This document shows positions 1 through 8,378 of a DNA stretch of 28,806 nt, in pieces. Every line of letters begins with the position of its first letter. The stretch's first letter is position 1. The translations under genes and the position numbers were made by a program. The stretch comes from Bacteroidales bacterium. GTDB taxonomy: Bacteria; Bacteroidota; Bacteroidia; Bacteroidales; UBA932. Under the pieces are notes generated by a model, which saw only the letters and a program-made list of their open reading frames with translations, made no database searches and was not told the DNA's origin. The stretch lies in the NCBI GenBank assembly GCA_017551425.1, contig JAFZLQ010000080.1, forward strand, positions 1 to 28,806, written 5' to 3'.

Positions 1-627
1 CTCCACATCCTTTTCCCCAAGGAAGAAGTCACAGACACCCTGGGCGAGACCATCTCCCGCGCCGGACTCAATCAGCTGCGCATCGCGGAGACGGAGAAAT
101 ACGCCCACGTGACCTTCTTCTTCAACGGCGGCCGCGAGACCCCGTTCGAGGACGAAGACAGGATACTGGTCAATTCCCCCAAGGTCGCAACCTACGACCT
201 GCGTCCCGAGATGAGCGCCGTCGAGGTGACCGACCGCCTCTGCGAGGCCATTCGCAGCGAGCGCAACGACCTCATCATCCTGAACTACGCCAACGGCGAC
301 ATGGTAGGCCATACCGGAGTCTATAAGGCCATCTGCAACGCGGTAGGCTGCATAGACGGCTGCGTGGAGACCACCGTAACATGCGCGCTCAACCACGGGT
401 ACACCGTCCTCCTCACCGCAGACCACGGCAACGCCGACTATGCGGTCAACGAAGACGGCTCTCCCAACACCGCGCATTCGCTCAACGTGGTGCAGTTCAT
501 AGTCATCGGCGCAGGCGACGAGGTCAAGACCGTAAAGGACGGAGCCCTCTGCAACGTGGCCCCCACCATCCTCAAGCTCATGGGCATACCCCAGCCCGAG
601 GCGATGACGGCAGAACCCCTGGTCTGA
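1..627 (+). CDS. gpmI: 2,3-bisphosphoglycerate-independent phosphoglycerate mutase, C-terminal part
   Basis: This is the last 208 residues of cofactor-independent phosphoglycerate mutase, which interconverts 3- and 2-phosphoglycerate in cytoplasmic glycolysis and gluconeogenesis. The frame is open from the first base, so the N-terminal half lies upstream of the window. Family signatures are clear: HVTFFFNGG (36-44), [13 protein letters not shown] (61-73), and the metal-binding TADHGNAD (139-146) followed by a conserved His in TAHS (157-160). In the alkaline phosphatase superfamily these Asp and His residues bind Mn. The stop TGA shares one base with the ATG of manA, so the two are almost certainly co-transcribed and coupled. 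Nothing suggests damage. The identification is secure; only the start is missing. Confidence 0.96.
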   Translation, partial: LHILFPKEEVTDTLGETISRAGLNQLRIAETEKYAHVTFFFNGGRETPFEDEDRILVNSPKVATYDLRPEMSAVEVTDRLCEAIRSERNDLIILNYANGDMVGHTGVYKAICNAVGCIDGCVETTVTCALNHGYTVLLTADHGNADYAVNEDGSPNTAHSLNVVQFIVIGAGDEVKTVKDGALCNVAPTILKLMGIPQPEAMTAEPLV

Positions 628-1541
628 TGGTTTTCAGGCTGGAACCCATACTCCGCCCCATGGTCTGGGGCACCGAACTGTGGGTGTTGTCCGGCTACCC
701 CGACCGCATGTCGGTGGTGGTCGGCGGCCCGTGCAAGGGCATGACCATCAACGAGTTGGTCGCCCAGTTCAAGGAGGGTCTGCTGGGCCGCTGGGCCTAC
801 TGGCGCTTCGGCGACGAGTTCCCCCTGCTGGTCAAGTACCTCGACGTGCGCAAGCCCCTGAGCATCCAGGTCCATCCTTCCGAATCCCTTGCCCGCGAGC
901 GTCACGGCGCCCACGGCAAGAACGAGATGTGGTACGTCATCCGGGCCGAAGAGGGCGCGGAGCTGATGGCGGGCCTTTCCCGGCAGATCACCCCTGAAGA
1001 CTATGTCCGCAAGGTGGCCGACGGCACGATAACAGACGTCATCGCGCATCATCCCATCCATGAAGGGGACGTGTTCTTCATCCCCACCGGGCGTATCCAT
1101 GCCCTGCTGCCGGGAAGCTATGTGGCTGAAATCCAGCAGACTTCGGACATGACCTACCGCATTTACGACTACAACCGCCCTGGTCTGGACGGCAAGCCCA
1201 GGGAACTCCATACCGAGCTCGCCAAAGAGGCCATAGACTATCATGTCTATTCCGACTACCGCACGCATTACGAGCCCCGCAAGGACGAGGAGGTGCCGCT
1301 AATCAGCTGCCCCTTCTTCAACACTTCGCTGCTGGACATCGACCGTCCGTTCAAGCTCGACATCCGCAGGCGCGACAGCTTCGTCATCCTCATGGAGGTA
1401 GGAGGCAGCGGAATGGTCATCTGCGACGGCCAGAAGGAGGAACTCGGGCATGACGGCTGCCTGCTCATCCCCGCCAGCGCGGAGGAAATAGAATTCATAC
1501 CCGGGCCGGACGGCCTCAAACTCTTGTTAGGTCAGTTATGA
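627..1541 (+). CDS. manA: Class I mannose-6-phosphate isomerase
   Basis: A 304-residue type I phosphomannose isomerase, interconverting fructose-6-phosphate and mannose-6-phosphate, the entry to GDP-mannose and GDP-fucose for glycans. The zinc ligands expected from the family are visible: Gln81 and His83 in SIQVHPS, Glu100 in KNEMWY, and His158 in GRIHALLPG. The length suits the short bacterial form rather than the roughly 390-residue E. coli enzyme. The reading frame is open far upstream inside gpmI, but the protein begins convincingly at ATG 627 ([15 protein letters not shown]). This ATG overlaps the gpmI stop by one base, and its own stop overlaps the RNase R start by four. The three genes therefore form one translationally coupled unit. 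Confidence 0.94.
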   Translation: MVFRLEPILRPMVWGTELWVLSGYPDRMSVVVGGPCKGMTINELVAQFKEGLLGRWAYWRFGDEFPLLVKYLDVRKPLSIQVHPSESLARERHGAHGKNEMWYVIRAEEGAELMAGLSRQITPEDYVRKVADGTITDVIAHHPIHEGDVFFIPTGRIHALLPGSYVAEIQQTSDMTYRIYDYNRPGLDGKPRELHTELAKEAIDYHVYSDYRTHYEPRKDEEVPLISCPFFNTSLLDIDRPFKLDIRRRDSFVILMEVGGSGMVICDGQKEELGHDGCLLIPASAEEIEFIPGPDGLKLLLGQL

Positions 1542-3718
1542 AACGAAGGAGCGGATCCCGCAACAACGCAAAGGAGCGCCAGAATTCGCACAAGCCGGCA
1601 CAGCAGTTTACCGGCAAGGTGCAGATGACCCGCGAGGGCTTCATCTTCGTAATTGTGGACGGGCTCGACGAAGACATATATGTGAAGGCCGCCAAGACCA
1701 GGCACGCCCTTAACGGGGACATTGTGCGCGTCGCGGTGTCCAAGCATTCCGCCGGCAAGCGCCGCGAGGGCGAGGTGGTGGAGATTCTCGAGCGCAGCAC
1801 GGCGCCTTTCGTGGGCTACATGCATTTCGTGGGAGCCCAGGGCTGGGTGCTGATGCAGAGCAAGACCATGCCGTACGACGTCCAGGTGAATGCCGAAAAG
1901 GCGCGTGCGCTCGGCGCCGAGCAGGGGATGAAGGTGGCCGTGGTGGTGGACCGCTGGGACCGCAAGGACCTGGGGCCGCACGGCTATATAGTGGATGTGC
2001 TCGGATTCCCGGGAGAGAACGAGACCGAGATGCACGCCATCCTGGCAGAGTTCAACCTGCCTTACCGCTTTTCGTCAGAGGTGGAGAAGGCCGCAGACAA
2101 GATACCCGAAGAAATCACCGCCGAGCAGCTCAAGGGCCGCAAGGACTTCCGTGATACGCTTACCTTCACCATAGACCCCTCGGATGCGAAGGACTTCGAC
2201 GACGCCCTGTCTTTCCGCAAGCTTGAGAACGGCAATTACGAGGTGGGAGTGCATATAGCCGACGTGTCTTTCTATGTGAAGCCCGGCAGTCCGGTGGATG
2301 CCGAGGCCCGGGACAGGGGAACCTCCGTCTATCTGGTGGACCGCACGGTACCCATGCTCCCCGAGAAGCTTTGCAACAAGCTTTGCTCGCTGCGCCAGGA
2401 CGAAGACAAGCTCACTTTCTCCGCCGTGTTCGAAATCGGTCCCAAAGGCTCCGTCAAATCCCGCTGGCTGGGCAGGACGGTGATCCGTTCCAACCGCCGC
2501 ATGGACTACGAGCAGGCGCAGGAGATTATTGATAATCCCCCCGCAGAGCCAACGCCGCTGGACGAGGCCATATTGACGCTCAACAAGCTGGCCCGCATTT
2601 TCCGCGAGGCGCGATTCCGCTCCGGCGCCATCAACTTCGACCGCCCCGAGATGAAGGTCGAGGTGGACGATACCGGCAAGCCGGTGCGCGTGTACCAGAA
2701 AGTCGCCAAGGAGTCCAACAACCTCATAGAGGAGTTCATGCTGCTGGCCAACCGCACAGTGGCCGAGTTCGTGGGCACCGGCGGCAGGATGAACGGGGTG
2801 ATACAGAAGAACGCCAAGACTTTCGTCTATCGTGTGCACGACGAGCCCAATTACGAGAAACTCGAGGGGCTGAGGGGCTTCGCCGCCGGCTTCGGCTATA
2901 AGATGTCGGACACCAGCAGCGGCGCCACGGCCTCCGTAGCACTGCGGGAACTGCTTTCCGCGTCCAGGGACAAGCCGGAGTACAACGCTTTCGAGAACAT
3001 CGCCCTGCGCTCGATGGCAAAGGCTGTTTACAGCACCGACAATATCGGCCACTACGGCCTGGCGTTCCGCTTTTACACCCATTTCACCTCGCCCATACGC
3101 CGTTATCCCGACCTCATGGTCCACAGGCTCCTGTCCAAGTATCTTGCGGGAGGGGATTCCGTAGAGAAGAGCCGCTTCGAGCGTGAGTGCGAGTATGCGT
3201 CCATGCGCGAGCAGATTGCCGCAGACGCAGAGCGCACCAGCGTCAAATACAAGCTGGTGGAGTTCATGCAGGACAAGGTGGGGATGGAGTTCGACGGCGC
3301 CGTATCCGGCATTACGGAATGGGGGATGTACGTAGAGATAGACGAAACCCACATCGAGGGAATGGTGGCGCTGCGCGAGATGCGCTCGGACTTCTATGAG
3401 TTCGACGAGAAACGCTACAGGCTGGTGGGCCGCCGCACCCGCAGGCAGTACCGCCTGGGAGACCGCGTGCGTATCAAGGTAGTTGCCGCCAACCTCGAGC
3501 AGCGGCTGCTGGATTTCGCGCTGGTGGAAGAAGATGTTTCCGATGTCATTTCGACCGGAGCGAAGCGGAGTGGAGAAATCTCATCCGCTGAAGGCCTTGA
3601 CCCCGACCAGCGCGCCCTGGAGGACGCAACGCAGGAGCGCTACCGTTCCCCGCTGCCACGCGGCCACAAGAAGGTTGGAGGCGGCAAGCGTTCCTCATCG
3701 GGCAAAAAGAAACGGTAA
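1538..3718 (+). CDS. rnr: Ribonuclease R (RNase II/RNB family 3'-5' exoribonuclease)
   Basis: A 726-residue hydrolytic 3'-5' exoribonuclease that degrades structured RNA and takes part in RNA turnover. Order of parts: a basic N-terminus, a cold-shock/OB domain at about 25-70, the RNB catalytic domain with the metal-binding motif DPSDAKDFDD at 213-222 (Asp213, Asp219, Asp221, Asp222 are the key acids), further RNB motifs such as HFTSPIRRYPDLMVHR, and an S1 domain at about 580-662. The C-terminal tail is Lys/Arg/Ser-rich, as in many RNase R proteins. Unusually, tail residues about 669-683 (DVISTGAKRSGEISS) are encoded by what looks like an intergenic-type repeat (listed separately). The ATG overlaps the manA stop by 4 bases (ATGA). 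It converges on rsgA, 7 bases away. Confidence 0.95.
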   Translation: MKRRSGSRNNAKERQNSHKPAQQFTGKVQMTREGFIFVIVDGLDEDIYVKAAKTRHALNGDIVRVAVSKHSAGKRREGEVVEILERSTAPFVGYMHFVGAQGWVLMQSKTMPYDVQVNAEKARALGAEQGMKVAVVVDRWDRKDLGPHGYIVDVLGFPGENETEMHAILAEFNLPYRFSSEVEKAADKIPEEITAEQLKGRKDFRDTLTFTIDPSDAKDFDDALSFRKLENGNYEVGVHIADVSFYVKPGSPVDAEARDRGTSVYLVDRTVPMLPEKLCNKLCSLRQDEDKLTFSAVFEIGPKGSVKSRWLGRTVIRSNRRMDYEQAQEIIDNPPAEPTPLDEAILTLNKLARIFREARFRSGAINFDRPEMKVEVDDTGKPVRVYQKVAKESNNLIEEFMLLANRTVAEFVGTGGRMNGVIQKNAKTFVYRVHDEPNYEKLEGLRGFAAGFGYKMSDTSSGATASVALRELLSASRDKPEYNAFENIALRSMAKAVYSTDNIGHYGLAFRFYTHFTSPIRRYPDLMVHRLLSKYLAGGDSVEKSRFERECEYASMREQIAADAERTSVKYKLVEFMQDKVGMEFDGAVSGITEWGMYVEIDETHIEGMVALREMRSDFYEFDEKRYRLVGRRTRRQYRLGDRVRIKVVAANLEQRLLDFALVEEDVSDVISTGAKRSGEISSAEGLDPDQRALEDATQERYRSPLPRGHKKVGGGKRSSSGKKKR
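3546..3582 (+). repeat. REP-like repeat embedded in the RNase R tail
   Basis: The stretch starting TCATTTCGACCGGAGCGAAG and ending GGAGTGGAGAAATCTCA looks like a short repeat I associate with intergenic positions in Bacteroidota and other genomes. Its outer parts are complementary (ATTTC at 3548-3552 with GAAAT at 3575-3579, then CC/GG after a small internal loop), so it can fold into an imperfect hairpin. It contains several GGAG units. Here it is read in frame as VISTGAKRSGEIS within the dispensable-looking basic tail of RNase R. Only one copy is visible in this window, so its repeat status rests on recollection of the family and needs a genome search. Confidence 0.6.
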
Positions 3719-3725
3719 CCGCCGG

Positions 3726-4658
3726 CTATCGGAATTTTTTATCCTCCTCCAGCATGCCGAGGTAAGAATTATAGCGCTCGGGGCTTATCGATCCGTCCTC
3801 GAGCGCTTGCTTTACGGCGCATCCCGGCTCGTGGGTGTGGGTGCAGGGGATAAAGCGGCAGTTGTCCGCCACGCGCAGCATCTCAGGAAAGTACTTGGAA
3901 ATCTCTTCCTTTTCCAGATCCACCAGACCGAAGCCCCTCAGGCCGGGAGTGTCAATTATGAAGCCGCCGCCCTGCAGGGGATACATCTCATATAATGAAG
4001 TGGTATGCCTGCCCTGCAGGTGAGCCTCGCTTATGAGCCCGGTCCTGGGGTTGAGAGTCGGGTCCAAAGCTTTGATTATGGACGATTTACCTACTCCGGA
4101 CTCGCCGCTCAGAAGGCTGGTGCCGCAGGAGCAGAGCTTTCGCAGCTCGTCCATGCCCTCGCCGGTAAGCGCTGAGCATTCGATTACGGTATAGCCGGCC
4201 CCGCGATAAATGCTGCAGAAGGATTCCACCTGCTCCGGCGCAAGCTCGCGGTAAAGGTCCAGCTTGTTGAGGGCTATTACGGGATGGACGCCGTACACCT
4301 CGCAGGTCACAAGAAGCCGGTCCAGGAACGGAAGCTTGATTTCCGGGAAGTACAGCGTCACCACCAGGATGGCGCGGTCGAGGTTGGCCGCAATGACGTG
4401 CGATTGGCGCGACAGGTTGGTGCTGCGGCGTATGAGATAGTTGCTGCGCGGCAGTACCTCGGTAATCACTGCTTTATCGTCATCCCCGGCCTGATCGGGG
4501 ATCTCGTATCGTACGCGGTCTCCAACGGCCACGGGATTGGTGGCTCCGCTGCGCTCGAGCCGCACCTTTCCGCGAAGGACCGCCGGGAAGGGCGCCCACT
4601 CCGGCAGGTGGCTCAGCAGATAATGGCTGCCGGCGTTTTTGACTACGGTAGCCTCCAT
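3726..4658 (-). CDS. rsgA: Ribosome small subunit-dependent GTPase A
   Basis: A 310-residue circularly permuted GTPase that acts late in 30S ribosomal subunit maturation. The permutation shows directly: an N-terminal OB-fold (about 1-70), then the G4 motif NKLD (131-134) and G5-like CSAL (161-164) before the P-loop GESGVGKS (185-192) and the G3 motif DTPG (236-239). The C-terminal zinc knuckle is Cys267, Cys272, His274, Cys280. The length is typical. The start is ATG 4658, one base after the stop of the polyprenyl synthetase gene upstream, so it is probably the last gene of that minus-strand operon. Its stop faces the RNase R stop across 7 bases. Confidence 0.96.
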   Translation of the reverse strand: MEATVVKNAGSHYLLSHLPEWAPFPAVLRGKVRLERSGATNPVAVGDRVRYEIPDQAGDDDKAVITEVLPRSNYLIRRSTNLSRQSHVIAANLDRAILVVTLYFPEIKLPFLDRLLVTCEVYGVHPVIALNKLDLYRELAPEQVESFCSIYRGAGYTVIECSALTGEGMDELRKLCSCGTSLLSGESGVGKSSIIKALDPTLNPRTGLISEAHLQGRHTTSLYEMYPLQGGGFIIDTPGLRGFGLVDLEKEEISKYFPEMLRVADNCRFIPCTHTHEPGCAVKQALEDGSISPERYNSYLGMLEEDKKFR

Positions 4659-4659
4659 C

Positions 4660-5631
4660 CTACTTGGCGCGGCCGATTAGTTTCTCGGAGAATTGGCGCA
4701 GGGGCTCTATGTCGCAGGGCAGATCCCTGACGGCCACAAGGGCGAGGTCTGAATAGCGGCGGATCTCGGCGCGTGCGTCTTCCGCTACGCCGAGCGTGTC
4801 GTAAAACAGCTTGACGGCGGAAACTTTTGCCTGGCGTGCTTCCTGGGTTGATGCGTCGCGGTTGAATGCATTCATGAACGCGTTTACGGAATCCGTCTTC
4901 TCGAGCGCCCTGATGGTCAGCCAGCTCTTCTTCCCGTTGATAATATCGCCGCCGATGGGCTTGCCGAAGACCTTTTCGTCGCCATAGGCGTCCAGGTAAT
5001 CGTCTGCAATCTGGAAAGCCATGCCGAGCTGGTATCCGTACTGATACAAGGCGTCGCAGACATCTGCCGGAGCTCCTGCCACCAGGGCGCCGATCTTTGA
5101 GCTGCAGGCTATGAGCACAGCGGTCTTGAGGCCTATCATCTTCTCATACTCCGCCATGGAGACATCTGTCCTGCTCTCGAACTCCATGTCGAACTGCTGT
5201 CCCTCGCATACCTCCGCCGCGGTTCTGGAGAAAAGACCCATAACCTCGGAATGGCAGTGGGCGGGGGCTTTGGCTATGCGGGTGTAGGCGTCGATGAGCA
5301 TTACGTCTCCGCTGAGGATGGCGGTGTCTTCGTTCCATTTGGTCCACACTGTGGGGACGCCGCGCCTCAGGGGCGAGCGGTCCATGATGTCGTCATGGAT
5401 AAGCGTGAAAGTATGAAAGACCTCCAGTGCGGCGGCGCAGTCCATGACCTCTTCCGGAAGGGTGTCGCAGAAAAGGCCGCAGGCGGTAAGGCACAGCGTG
5501 GGGCGCAGACGCTTGCCGCCTATGCTTATCATATAACGGAGCGGGTCGTACAGGCCTGCCGGCTCACCGGTGAACTTTATGGAGGAGAAGAGCCTATCTA
5601 CCTCGGCGGATATCAGTTTTGCGTCAATCAT
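4660..5631 (-). CDS. Polyprenyl (isoprenyl diphosphate) synthetase
   Basis: A 323-residue trans-prenyltransferase that condenses isopentenyl diphosphate with allylic diphosphates to make isoprenoid chains. Both aspartate-rich motifs are intact: DDIMD at 80-84, followed by RR at 89-90, and DDYLD at 210-214. GGKRLRP (38-44) is the usual substrate-binding site. The fifth residue before the first motif is aromatic (Phe75). In archaeal-type enzymes this limits chain length to about C20, so a short-chain product (FPP/GGPP-like) is my inference rather than a long menaquinone tail. The product cannot be fixed from sequence, so I give no gene symbol. A promoter -7 box lies only four bases before the ATG. 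rsgA follows after one base. Confidence 0.9.
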   Translation of the reverse strand: MIDAKLISAEVDRLFSSIKFTGEPAGLYDPLRYMISIGGKRLRPTLCLTACGLFCDTLPEEVMDCAAALEVFHTFTLIHDDIMDRSPLRRGVPTVWTKWNEDTAILSGDVMLIDAYTRIAKAPAHCHSEVMGLFSRTAAEVCEGQQFDMEFESRTDVSMAEYEKMIGLKTAVLIACSSKIGALVAGAPADVCDALYQYGYQLGMAFQIADDYLDAYGDEKVFGKPIGGDIINGKKSWLTIRALEKTDSVNAFMNAFNRDASTQEARQAKVSAVKLFYDTLGVAEDARAEIRRYSDLALVAVRDLPCDIEPLRQFSEKLIGRAK

Positions 5632-5635
5632 TACG

Positions 5636-5643
5636 CAAAGATA
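5636..5643 (-). promoter_or_regulatory. -7 promoter box just upstream of the polyprenyl synthetase ATG
   Basis: Read on the minus strand, this is TATCTTTG, an exact match to the Bacteroidota TAnnTTTG box. It ends four bases before the ATG at 5631. If used, transcription would begin at or next to the start codon, giving a leaderless or near-leaderless mRNA for the synthetase and rsgA. No clear -33 TTG is seen at the right distance. The box is also one arm of an 8-bp inverted repeat, GCAAAGAT / ATCTTTGC, around an A-rich loop at 5635-5658. Confidence 0.55.
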
Positions 5644-5682
5644 GAAAAAAATCTTTGCACCCTGTCCCGTCGAGGAGCGGAG

Positions 5683-7677
5683 CTAGATCCTCCGCAGCGC
5701 CTCCACTACGCGGCCTCCCAGTTCGGACTTCACGCGGATGTGGTCCAGTACCGACTTTACGAACGAATTGCTCTCGAAGTCGCCCCTCACCTGCTCGAAG
5801 TCGATTTCCTTCTGGTGACGGTCCCCGTCAACGCCGAATCCGGTCATGGACGCCAGGTTGAACTCCTTGCGGGCGTCGTCGTAAAGCATCCTGTCCAGCC
5901 CCACGACGGCCTCTTTCCATTCCTCCACTATCGATATGGCCTGCTCCGCCGTCATCTTTTCCGGATCCACCCCGAAGACTTCGGGGAACTTGTCGCAGGC
6001 CCAGTTCCACTCGTAGGAATAGTAGTTGTCGGCCATGGTCCTGAAGGCTTCGCGGATCTGCTCCGTACTGCTGATGCTGCCGTTCTCGATGCCGTTCATA
6101 AGCGCGTCTATCTCGCTCTTTGGGGCGATGAGGCCGCTGATGTCGACCCATTCGCCGCGTCCGGTGCGGGAGTCGGGACGCAGACGCCCGCGCATCTGTG
6201 CGACGCTGGAGAAACTGAAGCCTCCGTCGGCATCCTGCAGCCTGGAAATCAGCGAGTTGCCCATGAACTTGCGTACGGCGGTGCGGTACATCTCCAAGCC
6301 CCTGAGGAGGGCCTGGTTGGTTATCTTCACGCTGTGGAACGAATAGACGTCGCTGAGCTCGCCGCTGGCGTAACGCAGGTTCTCCAGGGTCTTGATGCCC
6401 TTGAGCATGCGCTGTATGGTAAAGGGGCTCAGGAGGTTGTAGTTGATGAAGTCGTTCTTTACGGTATCGGTCCTGCCGTCGCGTACGGGCCATTTGCGGG
6501 CGTCGCGGATGGTGCCTACGCTGCGCAGGTTGACGCCGGGGGCCAGATACGAAGTCTCGTTCTTCTCGATGAGGTACGAGAAAGGCAGGTTGGTGGTGTC
6601 TGAATGCGTGACGTGGCGTCCCATGACGAGCGAGAAGGCTCCCACGCGCGAGGGCCAGAGTATATAGGAGTCGGACGATGTCTTTGCGCCGCGCTCCAGC
6701 GTGCCCTGGTGTATGGGGCCGAGCTTGTACATGTGGTTGCTTTGGTTGGATCCGCTGCCGGCGTTCATGAAGGAGAACATGCCTGCGATGAGCAGGGTGC
6801 TCTTGTGATGGGTGACGGTGAAGGGGCCGGCGAATATGGCGCATGCCTCTCCGTTCTCGCCCTGGCAGTTGCTGAAGAACAGCGAATCGGAAGCAGAATA
6901 GCCATGTGCGAAATGGCAGGCCTGGCCTACGAAGCAGCGCTCCAGCATCGCCCCGCCATCGACGAAGGAATTGCTGCACAGGATGAAATCCTTGCAGACT
7001 ACGCCTTTGCCTACATAGACGGGAGCGCTTGCGTTGCTGAGTATGCTGCCGTTCTCGAGCAGGCTGGCGCCGGAGACCGTGCAGCAGTCTCCTATGCGTA
7101 CGTTGCGTATTTCCCCGGCATCGCGGATGACGCAGCCGGAGCCTATGGCGCCCCTGTCGGAACGGACCGATTCAACGGCGCGGGCGGTGATTGCGTTGAT
7201 CTTCTCCACGAATCCGGGACGGTGGCGGTACATGGCCACCATATATGCCTCGTGCGAGGAAAGGGTGTCGTGAATCGCCACTTCGCGTCCGCCGGTCTCG
7301 TTCAGCACGGATACCATTACGCCGTTGCCGAAGGTCGATGATCCCTCGGTGGCGAGCAGCCCGAGGCTGTCGATTATGGTTCCGGGGCCGATGTCGTAGC
7401 GGGCGATGTGGCAGCGGACGTTCCTGATGAGGCATCCGTCACCCACGTTAACGTCATGCAGGGTGGCGTCTTCTATGCCGCTGTGACGGACGATTCCGCC
7501 GGCGAGGGTGAAGCTGCCGTCGAACGCGCCGAGCCTCACGGTGCCGCTGAAACAGACGCGCCGGATGTGGTCTGCGCAGAATCCGTCGGATACCAGGACC
7601 TGGTCCCAGTCGGCGGCCGAGCAGCCTTGTGAAATGAGCTGTGATATTTCTGAAGAAGTAAGCTTTCTGTGTTTCAT
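5683..7677 (-). CDS. DUF4954 family protein with left-handed beta-helix repeats
   Basis: A 664-residue protein I recognise as the DUF4954 family, common in Bacteroidota and of unknown function. Much of residues 50-400 consists of short repeating strands of the hexapeptide type (for example VNVGDGCLIRNV, VRIGDCCTVSGASLL, VYVGKGVVCKD), typical of left-handed parallel beta-helices as in acyl- and nucleotidyl-transferases. The C-terminal 260 residues look alpha-helical. No signal peptide is present, so it is probably cytoplasmic. The frame is open for 16 more codons upstream, but the promoter -7 box lies within that extension, so MKHRKLTSSEIS at 7677 is the better start. The polyprenyl synthetase follows after 51 bases. 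A role in sugar or cell-envelope metabolism is only a guess from the fold. Confidence 0.85.
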   Translation of the reverse strand: MKHRKLTSSEISQLISQGCSAADWDQVLVSDGFCADHIRRVCFSGTVRLGAFDGSFTLAGGIVRHSGIEDATLHDVNVGDGCLIRNVRCHIARYDIGPGTIIDSLGLLATEGSSTFGNGVMVSVLNETGGREVAIHDTLSSHEAYMVAMYRHRPGFVEKINAITARAVESVRSDRGAIGSGCVIRDAGEIRNVRIGDCCTVSGASLLENGSILSNASAPVYVGKGVVCKDFILCSNSFVDGGAMLERCFVGQACHFAHGYSASDSLFFSNCQGENGEACAIFAGPFTVTHHKSTLLIAGMFSFMNAGSGSNQSNHMYKLGPIHQGTLERGAKTSSDSYILWPSRVGAFSLVMGRHVTHSDTTNLPFSYLIEKNETSYLAPGVNLRSVGTIRDARKWPVRDGRTDTVKNDFINYNLLSPFTIQRMLKGIKTLENLRYASGELSDVYSFHSVKITNQALLRGLEMYRTAVRKFMGNSLISRLQDADGGFSFSSVAQMRGRLRPDSRTGRGEWVDISGLIAPKSEIDALMNGIENGSISSTEQIREAFRTMADNYYSYEWNWACDKFPEVFGVDPEKMTAEQAISIVEEWKEAVVGLDRMLYDDARKEFNLASMTGFGVDGDRHQKEIDFEQVRGDFESNSFVKSVLDHIRVKSELGGRVVEALRRI

Positions 7678-7696
7678 GGTGTTTCGTTTGCGGCCG

Positions 7697-7725
7697 CAAA
7701 GATAGCATAATTTTGTCATATCCAA
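7697..7725 (-). promoter_or_regulatory. Promoter of the DUF4954 gene
   Basis: On the minus strand TATCTTTG (7704-7697) matches TAnnTTTG exactly. A TTG lies 18 bases upstream of it (7725-7723), close to the normal -33 spacing. The box ends 19 bases before ATG 7677, leaving a short leader. This decides the start of the DUF4954 protein. Confidence 0.65.
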
Positions 7726-7742
7726 GGAAAAAACTAAATTAG
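7711..7742 (+). promoter_or_regulatory. Candidate promoter of the rdgB operon
   Basis: TTTTG at 7711-7715 is followed after 19 bases by TAAATTAG (7735-7742), one mismatch from TAnnTTTG and at the expected spacing. It ends 9 bases before the ATG at 7752. It is interleaved with the divergent DUF4954 promoter in a 74-base intergenic region. Confidence 0.5.
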
Positions 7743-7751
7743 CGCCCTGTT

Positions 7752-8378
7752 ATGGAACTGATTTTCGCAACCGGCAACAAAGGCAAGCTCCGCGAGGCCA
7801 GGGAGATACTCGAAGGCTGCGTGGAAGTGGTTTCCCCGGCCGATTTCGGCATTGCACGGGAGCCGGAAGAAACCGGTCTGACCCTCAGGGAGAACTCCCT
7901 CATCAAGGCCGAGTTCTACCATGCCGGGACCGGGCTCGACTGCTTTGCCGACGACACCGGCCTGGAGGTTGACGCCCTCGGGGGCGCCCCCGGCGTGCAT
8001 GCTGCGCGCTATGCGCAGGACATCGCCCTCCGCGACGGCCTCCCGGCACCGCCGGACCATGACTTCAGCGCAAACATAGACGCCCTGCTCAGGGAGCTGG
8101 AAAAGCACCCCGGAGAGCCGCGCACGGCCCGTTTCCGCAGCGTCGTCACCCTCATAGCCGGCGGCCGGCGCCTTTTCTTCGAGGGTACGGTCGAGGGCCG
8201 CATAGCCATGAGCCGCAGCGGCAGCGGAGGCTTCGGCTACGACCCGGTTTTCATAGCGGACGACTATCCCGACCGCAGCGTCTCTGAACTTCCGGAAGAT
8301 ATTAAGAACTCCATATCCCACCGCGGCAAGGCGCTTAGGGCGATGGCACAGTGGTTGAAGGAGAATTACAGCATATGA
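7752..8378 (+). CDS. rdgB: Non-canonical purine NTP pyrophosphatase (dITP/XTP pyrophosphatase, HAM1 family)
   Basis: A 208-residue house-cleaning enzyme that hydrolyses ITP, dITP and XTP to monophosphates, keeping deaminated purines out of DNA and RNA. Motifs visible: the N-terminal phosphate-binding FATGNKGK (5-12), FADDTGLEVDALGG (65-78) with catalytic acids at 67-68, then GFGYDPVF and SHRGKA near the C-terminus, which bind the base. The length is standard. Its stop overlaps the start of the S41 protease gene by 4 bases (ATGA), so it leads a coupled three-gene operon with the protease and the U32 protein. A candidate promoter ends 9 bases before the ATG. The assignment is secure. Confidence 0.95.
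   Translation: MELIFATGNKGKLREAREILEGCVEVVSPADFGIAREPEETGLTLRENSLIKAEFYHAGTGLDCFADDTGLEVDALGGAPGVHAARYAQDIALRDGLPAPPDHDFSANIDALLRELEKHPGEPRTARFRSVVTLIAGGRRLFFEGTVEGRIAMSRSGSGGFGYDPVFIADDYPDRSVSELPEDIKNSISHRGKALRAMAQWLKENYSI

Noticed and set aside
2075..3352. A 425-codon minus-strand frame opposite the RNase R gene
   Set aside because: The opposite strand encodes the complete RNB domain; the antisense translation is low-complexity His/Val/Leu-rich sequence.
3716..3737. A possible terminator between the convergent RNase R and rsgA genes (CCG...CGG then a T-run)
   Set aside because: The stem would be only about three base pairs and lies partly in the rsgA coding end.
5251..6603. A 450-codon plus-strand frame opposite the synthetase and DUF4954 genes
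   Set aside because: It spans two genuine genes on the other strand and their intergenic region, with no domain, so it is a compositional shadow.
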